Notes under the pieces: generated by a model | What the model was told of the DNA's origin: nothing | Seen by the model: the letters and a program-made list of their open reading frames with translations, nothing else | Databases searched by the model: none | In this document: one piece after another, positions 18,879 through 27,198 of the stretch | How positions within the stretch are numbered: position 1 is the first letter of the stretch | Layout: every line of letters begins with the position of its first letter | Program-made: the position numbers and the translations under genes | NCBI GenBank assembly: GCA_002168225.1 | Contig: NHBH01000009.1 | Coordinates: 567,609 to 631,608, forward strand | From: Micavibrio sp. TMED2 | GTDB lineage: Bacteria > Pseudomonadota > Alphaproteobacteria > TMED2 | Reading direction: 5' to 3' | DNA length: 64,000 nt

Positions 18879-19391
18879 TTATGCGGCGACCGTGATCTTG
18901 CTGTCGATGGTCAGGCCAGCCTGCAGGGTCTGGAGCACCACGCAATAGCGCTCGGTCAGTTTCAGCAGGGTCGCGATCTGCTCATCATCGGCGGTGGTGT
19001 CGAGTTCAAAGGTCAGGCGAATATCGCGGAAACCAACCGGGGCTTCCTTGTCCACGCCGAGGGTACCGCGGAAGTCGAGGTCACCTTCAGCCTTCACCTT
19101 GCCGCCCTTGACCGGCAGGTCGAGCGCGGTGGCAACGGCCTTCAGGGTCACACCGGCACAGGCGACGAGCGCTTCGAGCAGCATATCGCCGGAGCAGGCG
19201 CTGAGGCCATTACCGCCGGTTGCCGGGTGCAGGCCGGCTTCCACCAGTGCCTTGCCGGTGTCGATCTTGCAGACGATCTTGTCGCTGTCGAGCTCGCCAT
19301 CGGCTTTCAGGGTGATGACCGCGCTGTCGGGATCATCCTTGTATTGTGATTTCAGCGGAGCCTGTAGCTCACGCAACGCGTCGGACTGCAT
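18879..19391 (-). CDS. OsmC-family protein (thiol peroxidase-like)
   Basis: The 170-residue protein has the OsmC/Ohr layout, with reactive cysteines in LSACSGDMLLEALVACAG and near the C-terminus in ERYCVVLQTL. Family members reduce organic peroxides or act on related thiol chemistry. The start at ATG 19391 has GGAGATAAAG immediately upstream; the frame is open to 19535 but that part lies inside ssuB. It overlaps ssuB by 23 bp and is the last gene of the ssu-type operon, implying a sulfur-related or oxidative-stress task linked to the transporter. Confidence 0.88.
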   Translation of the reverse strand: MQSDALRELQAPLKSQYKDDPDSAVITLKADGELDSDKIVCKIDTGKALVEAGLHPATGGNGLSACSGDMLLEALVACAGVTLKAVATALDLPVKGGKVKAEGDLDFRGTLGVDKEAPVGFRDIRLTFELDTTADDEQIATLLKLTERYCVVLQTLQAGLTIDSKITVAA

Positions 19392-20175
19392 CTTTATCTC
19401 CTGATGTTGCCGTATCGGTCTGGCTGTTCCGGGCACTGCCCTGGGCCAGCATGTCGAGAATGGTGCGACGAAGCTGTTGCTGCCCCGGTGCACTCGGGTT
19501 GCGGGGACGGCGCTGGCTGACCATAACCTCGCCAACGATCCGACCCGGATTGGCGCCCATTACCACGATCCGGTCGGCAAGGGCCAGTGCCTCGTCGATA
19601 TCATGGGTCACCATGATGGTGGTGAATTCATGCTCCTTCCACAGGCCGAGCAGCAATTCATGCAGATCGGCGCGGGTCAGGGCGTCAACGGCAGAAAACG
19701 GCTCGTCGAGCAGCAGCAGTTCCGGTGCCTGTACCAGCGCGCGGGCGATGGCGGCACGCTGGGCCTGACCACCGGACAGCTGGCGTGGCCATGACTTGCC
19801 CTTGTCGCCGAGGCCGACCTCATCGAGGATCGCCTGAATGCGGGTCGAGCGGGTTTCCTTGTCCACGCCCTTGAGGCCGAAGCCGACATTCTCGGTCACC
19901 CGCCGCCATGGCAGCAGGCGCGGTTCCTGAAACACGATGCCGACCTCGTCCCGTGGCCGGTTGATGGCGGTGCCGTCGAGGCTGAGATTGCCGGTGGTCG
20001 GCTGGTCGAGGCCAGCGATCAGGCGGAGCAGGGTGCTCTTGCCGCAACCGCTGCCGCCGAGCAGGCAGATAAATTCGCCTGGTGCCACGGCAAGGTCGAT
20101 GCCCTTGAGGGCCTGTACCGTGCGGCCTTTATCGAGGTTGAACTGGCGGCTGACGCCGGAGATGAGGAGGCTCAT
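19369..20175 (-). CDS. ssuB: ABC transporter ATP-binding protein, SsuB/TauB type
   Basis: The 268-residue ATPase has Walker A GGSGCGKST near residue 40, Q-loop FQEPRLLPW, signature LSGGQAQRAAIARAL, Walker B LLLLDEPFSAVD and the switch His in MVTHDIDEAL. EPRLLPWRRVTENVGFGL and the family size mark the nitrate/sulfonate/taurine branch. AGGACC precedes the start. It serves the adjacent permease and binding protein. The substrate class is inferred from SsuA and the riboswitch, not proven. Confidence 0.9.
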   Translation of the reverse strand: MSLLISGVSRQFNLDKGRTVQALKGIDLAVAPGEFICLLGGSGCGKSTLLRLIAGLDQPTTGNLSLDGTAINRPRDEVGIVFQEPRLLPWRRVTENVGFGLKGVDKETRSTRIQAILDEVGLGDKGKSWPRQLSGGQAQRAAIARALVQAPELLLLDEPFSAVDALTRADLHELLLGLWKEHEFTTIMVTHDIDEALALADRIVVMGANPGRIVGEVMVSQRRPRNPSAPGQQQLRRTILDMLAQGSARNSQTDTATSGDKDAVRRVA

Positions 20176-20204
20176 TTTTCTGGTCCTTCACGAAGTAAAT
20201 CTGT

Positions 20205-21044
20205 TCAGCGCCCTTTGGCGGACTGGAAATCATCCTGCCACGACAATAGGGGGCGGCTGAGGCCGGCAAGCAGCCAATCCGAGGCCTTTCCAAGGCAGGC
20301 GAAGAGGAAGATGGCGGCAATGATGGTCTGGGCACGACCGGTCATCTGACCGTCAATCAGCAGGAAGCCGAGGCCCTCGCTGGCCCCCATGAATTCGGCG
20401 GCAACCACGAACATCCAGCCGAGGGCAAGGCCGTTGCGCAGGCCGGTGATATAGGATGGCAGTGCGCTCGGCAGCAGGATGCGCCAGATCATGGCAAATG
20501 CAGACAGGCGGTAAACCCGGCCAACCTCAACCAGCTTCCGGTCAGCACCATGAATGGCGGTGGACAGACCGAGATAGACCGGGAAGAACGCACCGACGGC
20601 AATCAGCAGGACTTTCGGCGCTTCAAAGATACCGAACCACAGGATGAACAGCGGTACCCAAGCGATTGACGGGATCGACCGCAGGGCCTGAATGGTCGGG
20701 TCGATGGCATTGAAGGCACGCGGCGCATAGCCGGTGATGGCGCCCAGAACCGTGGCGGCCACGGCACCGGCGGCAAAGCCGACCGCAACCCGCCAGACGG
20801 TTGCCAGTACATGCATGTCGAGGTCCTGATTCTCCCAGAGATAGGCAATCTCGTCGGCAACCGCACTTGGCGGTGGCAGCAGCAGGGCATCGATCCAGCC
20901 CCAATTTGCCGCCCCTTCCCAGAGTGCCGCGATCAGTACCGGCAGCAGCAGCGGTTCAATCCAGCGGAAGGACGGGATGCGAAAGCCGGTCTTCTTGCGG
21001 GTTTCAGCGCCGGTCAGCGCATTGTCAGCAGCAATCGAACTCAT
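20205..21044 (-). CDS. ssuC: ABC transporter permease, SsuC/TauC type
   Basis: The permease has six membrane spans and the EAA-like loop GADRKLVEVGRVYRLSAFAMIWRILLPSALPSYITGLRNGLALGW split over two segments, typical of sulfonate/nitrate/taurine permeases. I start at ATG 21044 (MSSIAADN), with AGGAAG close upstream; a TTG at 21074 adds ten residues. A 221-bp gap (21045-21265) separates it from ssuA. I see no gene there, which is long for an operon and might hold a processing or internal promoter site. Confidence 0.88.
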   Translation of the reverse strand: MSSIAADNALTGAETRKKTGFRIPSFRWIEPLLLPVLIAALWEGAANWGWIDALLLPPPSAVADEIAYLWENQDLDMHVLATVWRVAVGFAAGAVAATVLGAITGYAPRAFNAIDPTIQALRSIPSIAWVPLFILWFGIFEAPKVLLIAVGAFFPVYLGLSTAIHGADRKLVEVGRVYRLSAFAMIWRILLPSALPSYITGLRNGLALGWMFVVAAEFMGASEGLGFLLIDGQMTGRAQTIIAAIFLFACLGKASDWLLAGLSRPLLSWQDDFQSAKGR

Positions 21045-21265
21045 CTTCCTGTTACCTTTCAAGCCTTTGCTCAAGCCTTTTACTTTCTGTTCCGGATGCT
21101 TGGCCTGTCATTCCAGGTAAAGCTGAAGCTGCGAGTTTGCGCCGGTTCCAGCCTTCTCTGCAATGACTTGCTGTGGTCTTTGATCTGCTCCGGTGGATGG
21201 AAAGCCGACCGCGCCCGTGGTGGAGGTCGTGATGGGGAGGGCGCGGCCGGTTCCGGTTCGGTTGC

Positions 21266-22282
21266 TTAGTTTGACGCGGCCTTGTCGACGAAAGGCTTCA
21301 CAAACTGACGGTCGATCAGGGCGTTCACATTGGCCGCAACATCGACACCTTCTTCAATGATGCCTGCGTTTTGCAGGGCAACACCGGCAGCGGTGATGTG
21401 TTGCGCGTGAATGTCGCCGATGAACGGATTGCTCAGATCGGTGCGCTCAATCTGACGCTCGGCAACTTCCGGCTCGAGGCGGGCAGCCTTCGCCAGGGTG
21501 TCACGCAGAACGGTCGGGTTATCGAGCGCGTATTGACGGGCTTCTTCATAGATTTTCAGCACGCGGTTGACGATGTCTGGATGAGCCTCGGCAAAGGCGG
21601 TTCGGGTGTTGAGGAAGCCATAGGTGTTGAGGTCCGGGTCGCGGAAGAACAGGCGAACGCCATCCTTCAGCTCTTGGGCAGCCATCATCGGGTCAAGACC
21701 GGCCCAGGCATCAACCTGTCCACGTTTGAGCGCATTGCCGCCATCGGCATGCTGCAGCAGGACCGGTTTGATGTCGCTCTCGCTCAGACCATGATTGGCG
21801 AGCGCGCGCAGCAGGAAGATGTAAGGATCGGTACCGCGGGTGACAGCAACGCTCTTGCCCTTCAGGTCCTCGACCGTCTGGATATCGCTGTCCTTGTTGG
21901 TGACGAGCGCGGTCCATTCGGGCTTGGAATAGACATAGATCGCGTTGATCGGGCTGCCGTTGATCTTGGCCAACAGGGCGGCGGAACCGGCGGTGGAGGC
22001 AAAATCGGCACTGCGTGAGTTCAGGAACTCGATCGCCTTGTTCGAGCCATGGCTTTGGACCCAGCGGATGCTGATGCCATCATCGGCGAACTCTTTCTCG
22101 AGCAGTTTCTGGTCCTTGAGGATCAGGCTGACCGGGTTGTAATAGGCCCAGTCGACGGTGATCTGCTTGAGGTCCGCTGCATGGGCGTTATGACCACCGA
22201 TGGCGGGCAGCAGGGTAGCGGCACCTAGCAGGCCAAGGGCCGCGCGGCGTGAAAAGGTGGTTGCTTTGGTAAGAAGTGACAT
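21266..22282 (-). CDS. ssuA: ABC transporter substrate-binding protein, SsuA type (aliphatic sulfonate-like)
   Basis: A 338-residue NMT1/SsuA-type receptor with an N-terminal SRRAALGLLGAATLLPA segment, a possible twin-arginine signal cut after AHA near residue 35. The core VDWAYYNPVSLILKDQKLLEKEFADDGI..IRWVQS and VAVTRGTDPYIFLLRAL follow aliphatic-sulfonate receptors. GGAG precedes ATG 22282 by 9 nt. Its leader carries a SAM-II riboswitch and terminator, so transcription should fall when S-adenosylmethionine is plentiful. That supports a sulfur-source substrate; sulfonate versus a methionine-related compound cannot be settled here. Confidence 0.9.
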   Translation of the reverse strand: MSLLTKATTFSRRAALGLLGAATLLPAIGGHNAHAADLKQITVDWAYYNPVSLILKDQKLLEKEFADDGISIRWVQSHGSNKAIEFLNSRSADFASTAGSAALLAKINGSPINAIYVYSKPEWTALVTNKDSDIQTVEDLKGKSVAVTRGTDPYIFLLRALANHGLSESDIKPVLLQHADGGNALKRGQVDAWAGLDPMMAAQELKDGVRLFFRDPDLNTYGFLNTRTAFAEAHPDIVNRVLKIYEEARQYALDNPTVLRDTLAKAARLEPEVAERQIERTDLSNPFIGDIHAQHITAAGVALQNAGIIEEGVDVAANVNALIDRQFVKPFVDKAASN

Positions 22283-22406
22283 TGGATGTGGCTCCGTCTC
22301 TGATGCGTTTCAAAATTGAGACGGCGGGCCTTTATGCTTTCGACGACTATCCCTCATTCACACTGGCCAATGTTACCAGTTTCAATCGGGAAGCCGTGGT
22401 GGGCAT

Positions 22407-22439
22407 AAAAAAACCCGCCACAGCTTAAACCGGGGCGGG
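22407..22439 (-). terminator. Attenuator hairpin in the ssuA leader
   Basis: On the minus strand CCCGCC (22439-22434) and GGCGGG (22419-22414) form a 6-bp GC stem with a 14-nt loop, followed directly by seven T (22413-22407). No gene ends upstream on this strand, and the ssuA start lies 125 nt downstream, so this is a leader terminator rather than an operon end. It begins 10 nt after the SAM-II aptamer. Confidence 0.85.
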
Positions 22440-22493
22440 ATCATCCTCACCCACGCTTTAGCTGCATTTGTTAAGCGCCCAGCAAGCTGTAGC
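22417..22493 (-). promoter_or_regulatory. Candidate antiterminator pairing between aptamer loop and terminator
   Basis: GCUACAGCUU in the aptamer loop (22493-22484) is complementary to AAGCUGUGGC in the terminator loop and 3' stem (22426-22417): ten consecutive pairs including one G-U. This helix would break the terminator stem. It uses bases that the SAM-bound pseudoknot also needs (about 22488-22482 with 22465-22460), so the two states exclude each other. Seen in the sequence; the switching role is inferred. Confidence 0.65.
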
Positions 22494-22507
22494 TCAAATC
22501 GGCGCTG
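22450..22507 (-). promoter_or_regulatory. SAM-II riboswitch aptamer upstream of ssuA
   Basis: On the minus strand the compact SAM-II architecture is present. Stem P1 pairs AGCGCC (22506-22501) with GGCGCT (22479-22474). The loop starts GATTTG (22500-22495) and contains CTTGC (22486-22482). The 3' segment reads AACAAATGCAGCTAAA (22472-22457), matching the conserved A-rich GCTAAA end of the class, and GCAGCT can pair back into the loop (AGCTTGC, one bulge) as the pseudoknot. SAM-II RNAs bind S-adenosylmethionine and usually lie ahead of methionine genes such as metA or metX. Here the RNA precedes a sulfonate-type transporter and is coupled to a terminator. Confidence 0.9.
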
Positions 22508-22513
22508 AAGAAA

Positions 22514-22542
22514 CGTTGGCCCATTTTGATGCGGTGCGTCAA
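22514..22542 (-). promoter_or_regulatory. Possible promoter of the ssu operon
   Basis: TTGACG on the minus strand (22542-22537) is a good -35. A -10 17 bp downstream would be CCAACG (22519-22514), which is poor, but the implied start site falls at about 22507, exactly where the aptamer begins. Confidence 0.4.
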
Positions 22543-22671
22543 GCGGAAATCGAAAAGATTTTTGTGAAGGATTTGTGACGTTGATACAAACGGCAGTTCC
22601 AAAAGGCTTTTCATGTTTTATGGGCAAGCAGGCAGGGCCGTGATAGACTTTACCCATGGTCACCAGAAGCA

Positions 22672-24024
22672 GTGAAAGCGTGTATGCAACCCGCTCAACA
22701 TGGAAAAGATCAAAACGGCAGCCGGTTAAGCAACAAGGTTGAGCTGGCCCTTCACCTTGAGGCGCTGACCCGCTGTGGCGGCAACTGCGAGGGCTGTACG
22801 CTGACTGCGATCGAGCGCCGGTCCGGCGAGTTGTGGTCTGATGAATATTTCGCGCGTGTTGGCCGTTTCGTACATCGCTACATTGCCGAGCAATATCAAC
22901 TGCATGACGGTGCCATCGATGAATTGAGTCTGGTGTTCGGCCAAGGCGATTATTTCTCCATCGGTGATGACCGGATTGATCCGTTTATCGCCTGGATGCA
23001 GCAGGCCGGGCATGGCCGTGCGGTGACCACCATGACCGCATCGGCCATCGGCAATCATGACCGCCTGAGAAAATCCGTCGATCACTTCTATGATGCAACG
23101 CAGAAGTACAACCAGATCCTCGGTGTCAGTCTGGTGTTTGATCCGAAGAAGGTAAAAATCGCCCATTTCGAAGACACATACGGGCGGAATATTGCCTATA
23201 TCAACTCGGCTTTCGGCGGCATCGATCTGAACCTGAATATCGGCTACGACACGGTGCAGAACATTGCGCCGGACAGCCTCCATGACTTTGCGGCCCGCAA
23301 TAATATCCGCATGGTCACCATCAACCTGACACCGACCGTGACCTCGATCTTCTCGTTCTACAAGCATTGGGATGAGATCATCGACTGGATCGGTGCCTTC
23401 TGCATGGGCTGGCAGGCAAACCGGAATTACCAGATCCACACCACGCCATCGCTCGCCCGTGCAATCGAGGCGGCACCCGACGATTTCGGGGACGTAACGG
23501 CGGTCAGGCATCTGATCTCCAGCGTTAGCCAGAAGCTGACCCGTGATGTGCATATCAATGGCGAGGGCGAGATCGGCCATGTGCAGGTGGCAATCGGCGA
23601 CATGCAGTTGAATGCCCGTACCGGCATCACCCCGACAGCCCATATCGATCTGGCCGACCAGCCGGAACCGCTCCTGCCGCAGATTGACGCCGCCTGTCAG
23701 GCTCTGGCGACAACCATGGTGCGCAAACGCCTGATGGATCGGGCCTGTCAGGGCTGTCGCTGGGCTGCGGTTTGTCCGCAGATCGGGGTGCATTCCCTTG
23801 AGGCGACAATGAAGGCGCGCAAACTCGATTTCGGTGAGCCCGGCGGTTGTCCGGTTCGGATCAAGGGGATGCTGGATCGTGTCGGGGCATTTATCGAGAG
23901 CGACCGCGACCTGATGGCCGATTGCTACGGCAACACACCGCCCCGGGTACAGCTCGGCATGGTGCCGAAGCATTACAAGGACTTCGACCCACTCGATTAC
24001 GCTGAATCAGAGATCGTGTTCTAA
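22672..24024 (+). CDS. Radical SAM protein with C-terminal SPASM-like cysteines, function unknown
   Basis: The 450-residue protein carries the radical-SAM cluster motif C-x3-C-x2-C at Cys35, Cys39 and Cys42 (RCGGNCEGC). A second cysteine group follows near the C-terminus: C-x2-C-x5-C at 359, 362 and 368, then Cys393 in GGCPVRIKG and Cys418, which suggests an auxiliary iron-sulfur cluster of SPASM type. The middle has alternating strand/helix segments as in a partial TIM barrel. GTG 22672 gives the longest form; ATG 22684 is an alternative. It stands alone, divergent from the SAM-riboswitch leader, with no obvious peptide substrate gene beside it. Confidence 0.8.
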   Translation: MKACMQPAQHGKDQNGSRLSNKVELALHLEALTRCGGNCEGCTLTAIERRSGELWSDEYFARVGRFVHRYIAEQYQLHDGAIDELSLVFGQGDYFSIGDDRIDPFIAWMQQAGHGRAVTTMTASAIGNHDRLRKSVDHFYDATQKYNQILGVSLVFDPKKVKIAHFEDTYGRNIAYINSAFGGIDLNLNIGYDTVQNIAPDSLHDFAARNNIRMVTINLTPTVTSIFSFYKHWDEIIDWIGAFCMGWQANRNYQIHTTPSLARAIEAAPDDFGDVTAVRHLISSVSQKLTRDVHINGEGEIGHVQVAIGDMQLNARTGITPTAHIDLADQPEPLLPQIDAACQALATTMVRKRLMDRACQGCRWAAVCPQIGVHSLEATMKARKLDFGEPGGCPVRIKGMLDRVGAFIESDRDLMADCYGNTPPRVQLGMVPKHYKDFDPLDYAESEIVF

Positions 24025-24323
24025 CGTTTGCCGGTTTCTGGCTGTTTCCGCCCATAAGTTCGTCCTGTTCGTCCAAAAGGCCGGTTTTCTGCCCCGTCTT
24101 ATCCTGAGGCGTTCGGTCGCACCCTGTGATGTTTTCCCCAGATCACACCGCAAAAAACCGGGAGAAATCAGCGGTTTTGCCAAAAGCTGCGTTGTCGTTG
24201 TGGAAAAAGCGAGCCTGCCATAGAGTGCGTGTCGAAACAGGTGGCATGACTGGCATGGGCCGGTGTGTCGCTGACAAATAACGACGCCGAATGGCTTTGA
24301 TTTTTTGCGAAGGAAACCCGCCG
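24025..24323. other. 299-bp region upstream of the prp genes
   Basis: No gene is visible. The region is pyrimidine-rich near 24040-24150 and should hold the prpD promoter; I cannot assign hexamers. AAGGA at about 24310 is the prpD ribosome-binding site. No PrpR-type regulator gene lies next to the operon. Confidence 0.45.
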
Positions 24324-25847
24324 ATGAGCAACGCTCTGACCCTCCATGATGTCCGTGTCTACCCATCCAAGGCCAAGCTGGCGCGGGAGGATCAACTGGC
24401 GTGGAAGATGGCCGAGGTTGCTGCTGATCCGGTGGCTCTTGACGACGATGTTATCGACATGATCATCAACCGGATCATCGACAATGCCTCGGTGGCGATT
24501 GCCTCGGCCAACCGGCACCCGATCATCTCCGCCCGCGCTCAGGCCGTGGCACACAAGCGCGAGGGCGGTGGGGCGACCCTGTTCGGCGCACCGGCTGACC
24601 TGACCGTCCATGCGGAATGGGCGGCATGGGCCAATGGCACGGCGGTTCGTGAGCTGGATTACCACGATACCTTCCTCGCTGCCGATTACTCGCATCCCGG
24701 CGACAACATCCCCGGCGTGCTCGCGGTGGCGCAGCAGATGGGCAAGGACGGTAAGGCGCTGTGCCGTGGTATCGCCACCGCCTATGAGCTGCAGGTAGCA
24801 CTGGTGAAGGGCATCTGCCTGCACAAGCACAAGATCGACCATATCGCCCATATCGGTCCGGCCTGTGCCGCCGGTATCGGCACGCTGCTCGACCTGCCGA
24901 CCGAGACCATCTATCAGGCGATCCAGCAGGGGCTGCATGTCACCGTCACCACCCGCCAGTCGCGCAAGGGCGAGATTTCAAGCTGGAAGGCATTTGCCCC
25001 GGCCCATGCCACCAAGCTGGCGATCGAAGCAGTCGACCGCGTGATGCGCGGTGAGGGCGCACCATCCCCGATCTATGAGGGTGAGGACAGTGTCATTGCC
25101 TATGTGCTCGACGGCCCGGATGCGCATTATCAGGTGCCGCTGCCGGCCAAGGGGCAGTCGAAGCGCCAGATTCTCGATACCTATACCAAGGAGCACTCGG
25201 CTGAGTATCAGAGCCAGGCGCTAATCGACCTTGCCTTCCGTATGGGCGAGAAGATCGACGATTTCTCCAAGGTCAAGGACGTGCTGCTGCACACCTCGCA
25301 CCACACCCATTATGTGATCGGCACCGGTGCCAATGATCCGCAGAAGATGGACCCGAAAGCGAGTCGGGAAACCCTTGATCACTCGATCATGTATATCTTC
25401 GCGGTCGCCCTGCAGGATGGCAAATGGCACCATGTGGACAGCTATGCACCGGAGCGGGCCAATCGCCCGGATACGGTCGAGCTGTGGCACAAGGTCCGGA
25501 CCACCGAGGACCCTGAATGGACCCGTCGCTATCACAGCCATGATCCGAACGAAAAAGCCTTCGGTGCCAAGGTCGAGATCACCTTCGAGGATGGCTCGAA
25601 GCTGGTTGACGAACTTGGTGTCGCCAATGCCCATCCGTTCGGTGCCCGCCCGTTCAAGCGCGCGCAGTATATCGAGAAGTTCAAGACCCTGACCGACGGC
25701 ATCATTACACCGGCGGAGAGCGAGCGTTTCCTTGAACTGGTCCAGCGCCTGCCCAATCTGTCAGTAGAGGAAGTACGCCAGCTCAATGTGGTGATGCCTG
25801 ATGGCGCGCTGCAGGAACCTGCTGCCAATGAAAAGGGCATTTTCTAA
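24324..25847 (+). CDS. prpD: 2-methylcitrate dehydratase (MmgE/PrpD family)
   Basis: PrpD dehydrates 2-methylcitrate to 2-methyl-cis-aconitate in propionate breakdown. The 507-residue protein has the MmgE/PrpD helical domain with [20 protein letters not shown] near 110-130 and [25 protein letters not shown] near 200-225, and a C-terminal alpha/beta domain. I start at ATG 24324 ([19 protein letters not shown]) with AAGGA upstream; the frame is open to 24291. It is first of the prpD-prpB-(small gene)-prpC group; prpB follows after 31 bp. Confidence 0.93.
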   Translation: MSNALTLHDVRVYPSKAKLAREDQLAWKMAEVAADPVALDDDVIDMIINRIIDNASVAIASANRHPIISARAQAVAHKREGGGATLFGAPADLTVHAEWAAWANGTAVRELDYHDTFLAADYSHPGDNIPGVLAVAQQMGKDGKALCRGIATAYELQVALVKGICLHKHKIDHIAHIGPACAAGIGTLLDLPTETIYQAIQQGLHVTVTTRQSRKGEISSWKAFAPAHATKLAIEAVDRVMRGEGAPSPIYEGEDSVIAYVLDGPDAHYQVPLPAKGQSKRQILDTYTKEHSAEYQSQALIDLAFRMGEKIDDFSKVKDVLLHTSHHTHYVIGTGANDPQKMDPKASRETLDHSIMYIFAVALQDGKWHHVDSYAPERANRPDTVELWHKVRTTEDPEWTRRYHSHDPNEKAFGAKVEITFEDGSKLVDELGVANAHPFGARPFKRAQYIEKFKTLTDGIITPAESERFLELVQRLPNLSVEEVRQLNVVMPDGALQEPAANEKGIF

Positions 25848-25878
25848 GCCGATAAGAGCGAGAGAAGGGAGGGCAGCC

Positions 25879-26793
25879 ATGCTGCACATCAACACAACCC
25901 CGGAGCAGCGACGCAAAGCGTTTCGCGACGGGCTGAACAGCGGCAAATTGCTGCGCTTTCCGGGTGCCATCATGCCGGTGGTGGCCATGCAGATCGAACA
26001 GATCGGTTTTGACGGGGTCTATATTTCCGGCGGGGTGATGGCGAATGAGCTCGGCTTCCCCGATCTCGGCATCACCACCCTGACCGAAGTGTCGATGAAG
26101 GGCTATGCCGTTGCCCGGGCCACCAACCTGCCGACCATCATCGACATCGATACCGGCTTCGGTGAGCCGATGAGCGTGGCCCGCACGATTGTCGAGCTGA
26201 CCCAGCTCGGCCTCGCCGGTTGCCATATGGAAGACCAGTACATGCCGAAGCGCTGCGGCCATCTGGATAACAAGGAGGTCGTGCCGACCGCCGATATGGT
26301 GCGCAAGATCAAGGCCGGTGTGGATGCCAAATCCGATCCGAACTTTGTGCTGATTGCCCGCACCGATGCCCGTGCGGTCGAGGGGCTGGACAAGACCATC
26401 GACCGGATCAAGGCCTATGTCGATGCCGGGGCCGATATGATCTTTCCGGAAGCGATGCAGAACGAAAGCGAGTTTGAGGCGATCCGTGAGGCGGTTGATG
26501 TGCCGCTGCTGGCCAATATGACCGAGTTCGGCAAGACCAAGCTGCTGAACACCCAGCAACTGACCGATCTCGGTTACAACCTCGTGATCTATCCGGTGAC
26601 CACACTGCGCCTTGCCATGAAGGCGATCGAGGATGGCCTGACCCAGATCTACAATGAGGGCACGCAGGAGAATGTCGTCCCGATGATGCAGCCGCGCTCA
26701 CGCCTCTATGAGGTGATCCATTACGAGGATTATAACGAGTTCGACACCGGGATTTTCAACTTCGACCTCGCCAATAATACCGAGGGTAACTGA
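25879..26793 (+). CDS. prpB: 2-methylisocitrate lyase
   Basis: PrpB cleaves 2-methylisocitrate to pyruvate and succinate. The 304-residue protein of the isocitrate-lyase superfamily has the signature KRCGH at 124-128 with catalytic Cys126, the Mg-binding DIDTGFGEP and MEDQ segments, and LIARTDARAVEGLD. Start ATG 25879 is preceded by AGGGAGGG; an upstream in-frame start at 25801 lies within prpD and is unlikely. Confidence 0.95.
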   Translation: MLHINTTPEQRRKAFRDGLNSGKLLRFPGAIMPVVAMQIEQIGFDGVYISGGVMANELGFPDLGITTLTEVSMKGYAVARATNLPTIIDIDTGFGEPMSVARTIVELTQLGLAGCHMEDQYMPKRCGHLDNKEVVPTADMVRKIKAGVDAKSDPNFVLIARTDARAVEGLDKTIDRIKAYVDAGADMIFPEAMQNESEFEAIREAVDVPLLANMTEFGKTKLLNTQQLTDLGYNLVIYPVTTLRLAMKAIEDGLTQIYNEGTQENVVPMMQPRSRLYEVIHYEDYNEFDTGIFNFDLANNTEGN

Positions 26794-26864
26794 GGGACGG
26801 AAGGGAACGTCAGCGGGTACCCGGTGGTTTTATCAAGATGAAACCGGAACCAGGAGAGCCCGAA

Positions 26865-27128
26865 ATGACTGAAGATCATGGCCCGACAATCAAGGATGAT
26901 GAGGTTTACGAAGCCCTTCGCGATAAAGGCATGTCAAAGGAGAAGTCGGCCCGCATTGCCAATGCGCAGGCCAATGACCACAGCAACCCTGCCAAACATG
27001 GCGGTGCGAGCCCGCCTTATGAGGAGTGGACAAAAGACGAGTTGATGGAACGGGCTGCCGAAATCGGTATCGATGGCCGATCCAGCATGAACAAGGACGA
27101 ATTGATCGACGCGCTGCGCAATCACTAG
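26865..27128 (+). CDS. Small Rho_N/SAP-like protein encoded between prpB and prpC
   Basis: The 87-residue acidic protein has two parts. Residues about 7-35 (GPTIKDDEVYEALRDKGMSKEKSARIANAQAN) look like a short helix-hairpin-helix-like segment. Residues about 51-86 (YEEWTKDELMERAAEIGIDGRSSMNKDELIDALRNH) match the LEM-like fold found at the N-terminus of Rho and in SAP domains, which bind nucleic acid. ATG 26865 has AGGAGAG about 8 nt upstream. It sits between two methylcitrate enzymes, 71 bp from prpB and 70 bp from prpC, so it is probably co-transcribed. Its role there is unknown. Confidence 0.8.
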   Translation: MTEDHGPTIKDDEVYEALRDKGMSKEKSARIANAQANDHSNPAKHGGASPPYEEWTKDELMERAAEIGIDGRSSMNKDELIDALRNH

Positions 27129-27198
27129 ATGAGATCATCTCCGGCGCTTCGATCTGATAAAGATAAGAAAACAAGAGAAGCCCAAGGAGAGAGTATCA

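Noticed and set aside
21045..21265. Extra gene between ssuA and ssuC
   Set aside because: The gap holds short frames only, without a ribosome-binding site or recognisable product.
22450..22507. SAM-II motif controlling the plus-strand radical-SAM gene
   Set aside because: The conserved bases and the terminator T tract read only on the minus strand, towards ssuA.
22382..22663. 93-codon frame on the minus strand in the ssuA leader
   Set aside because: It runs through the riboswitch and its terminator, lacks a ribosome-binding site and shows no protein similarity; the RNA element explains the sequence.
22726..23973. Open frame of 415 codons on the minus strand
   Set aside because: It is antisense to the radical-SAM gene, whose cysteine motifs and codon use mark it as the real gene.
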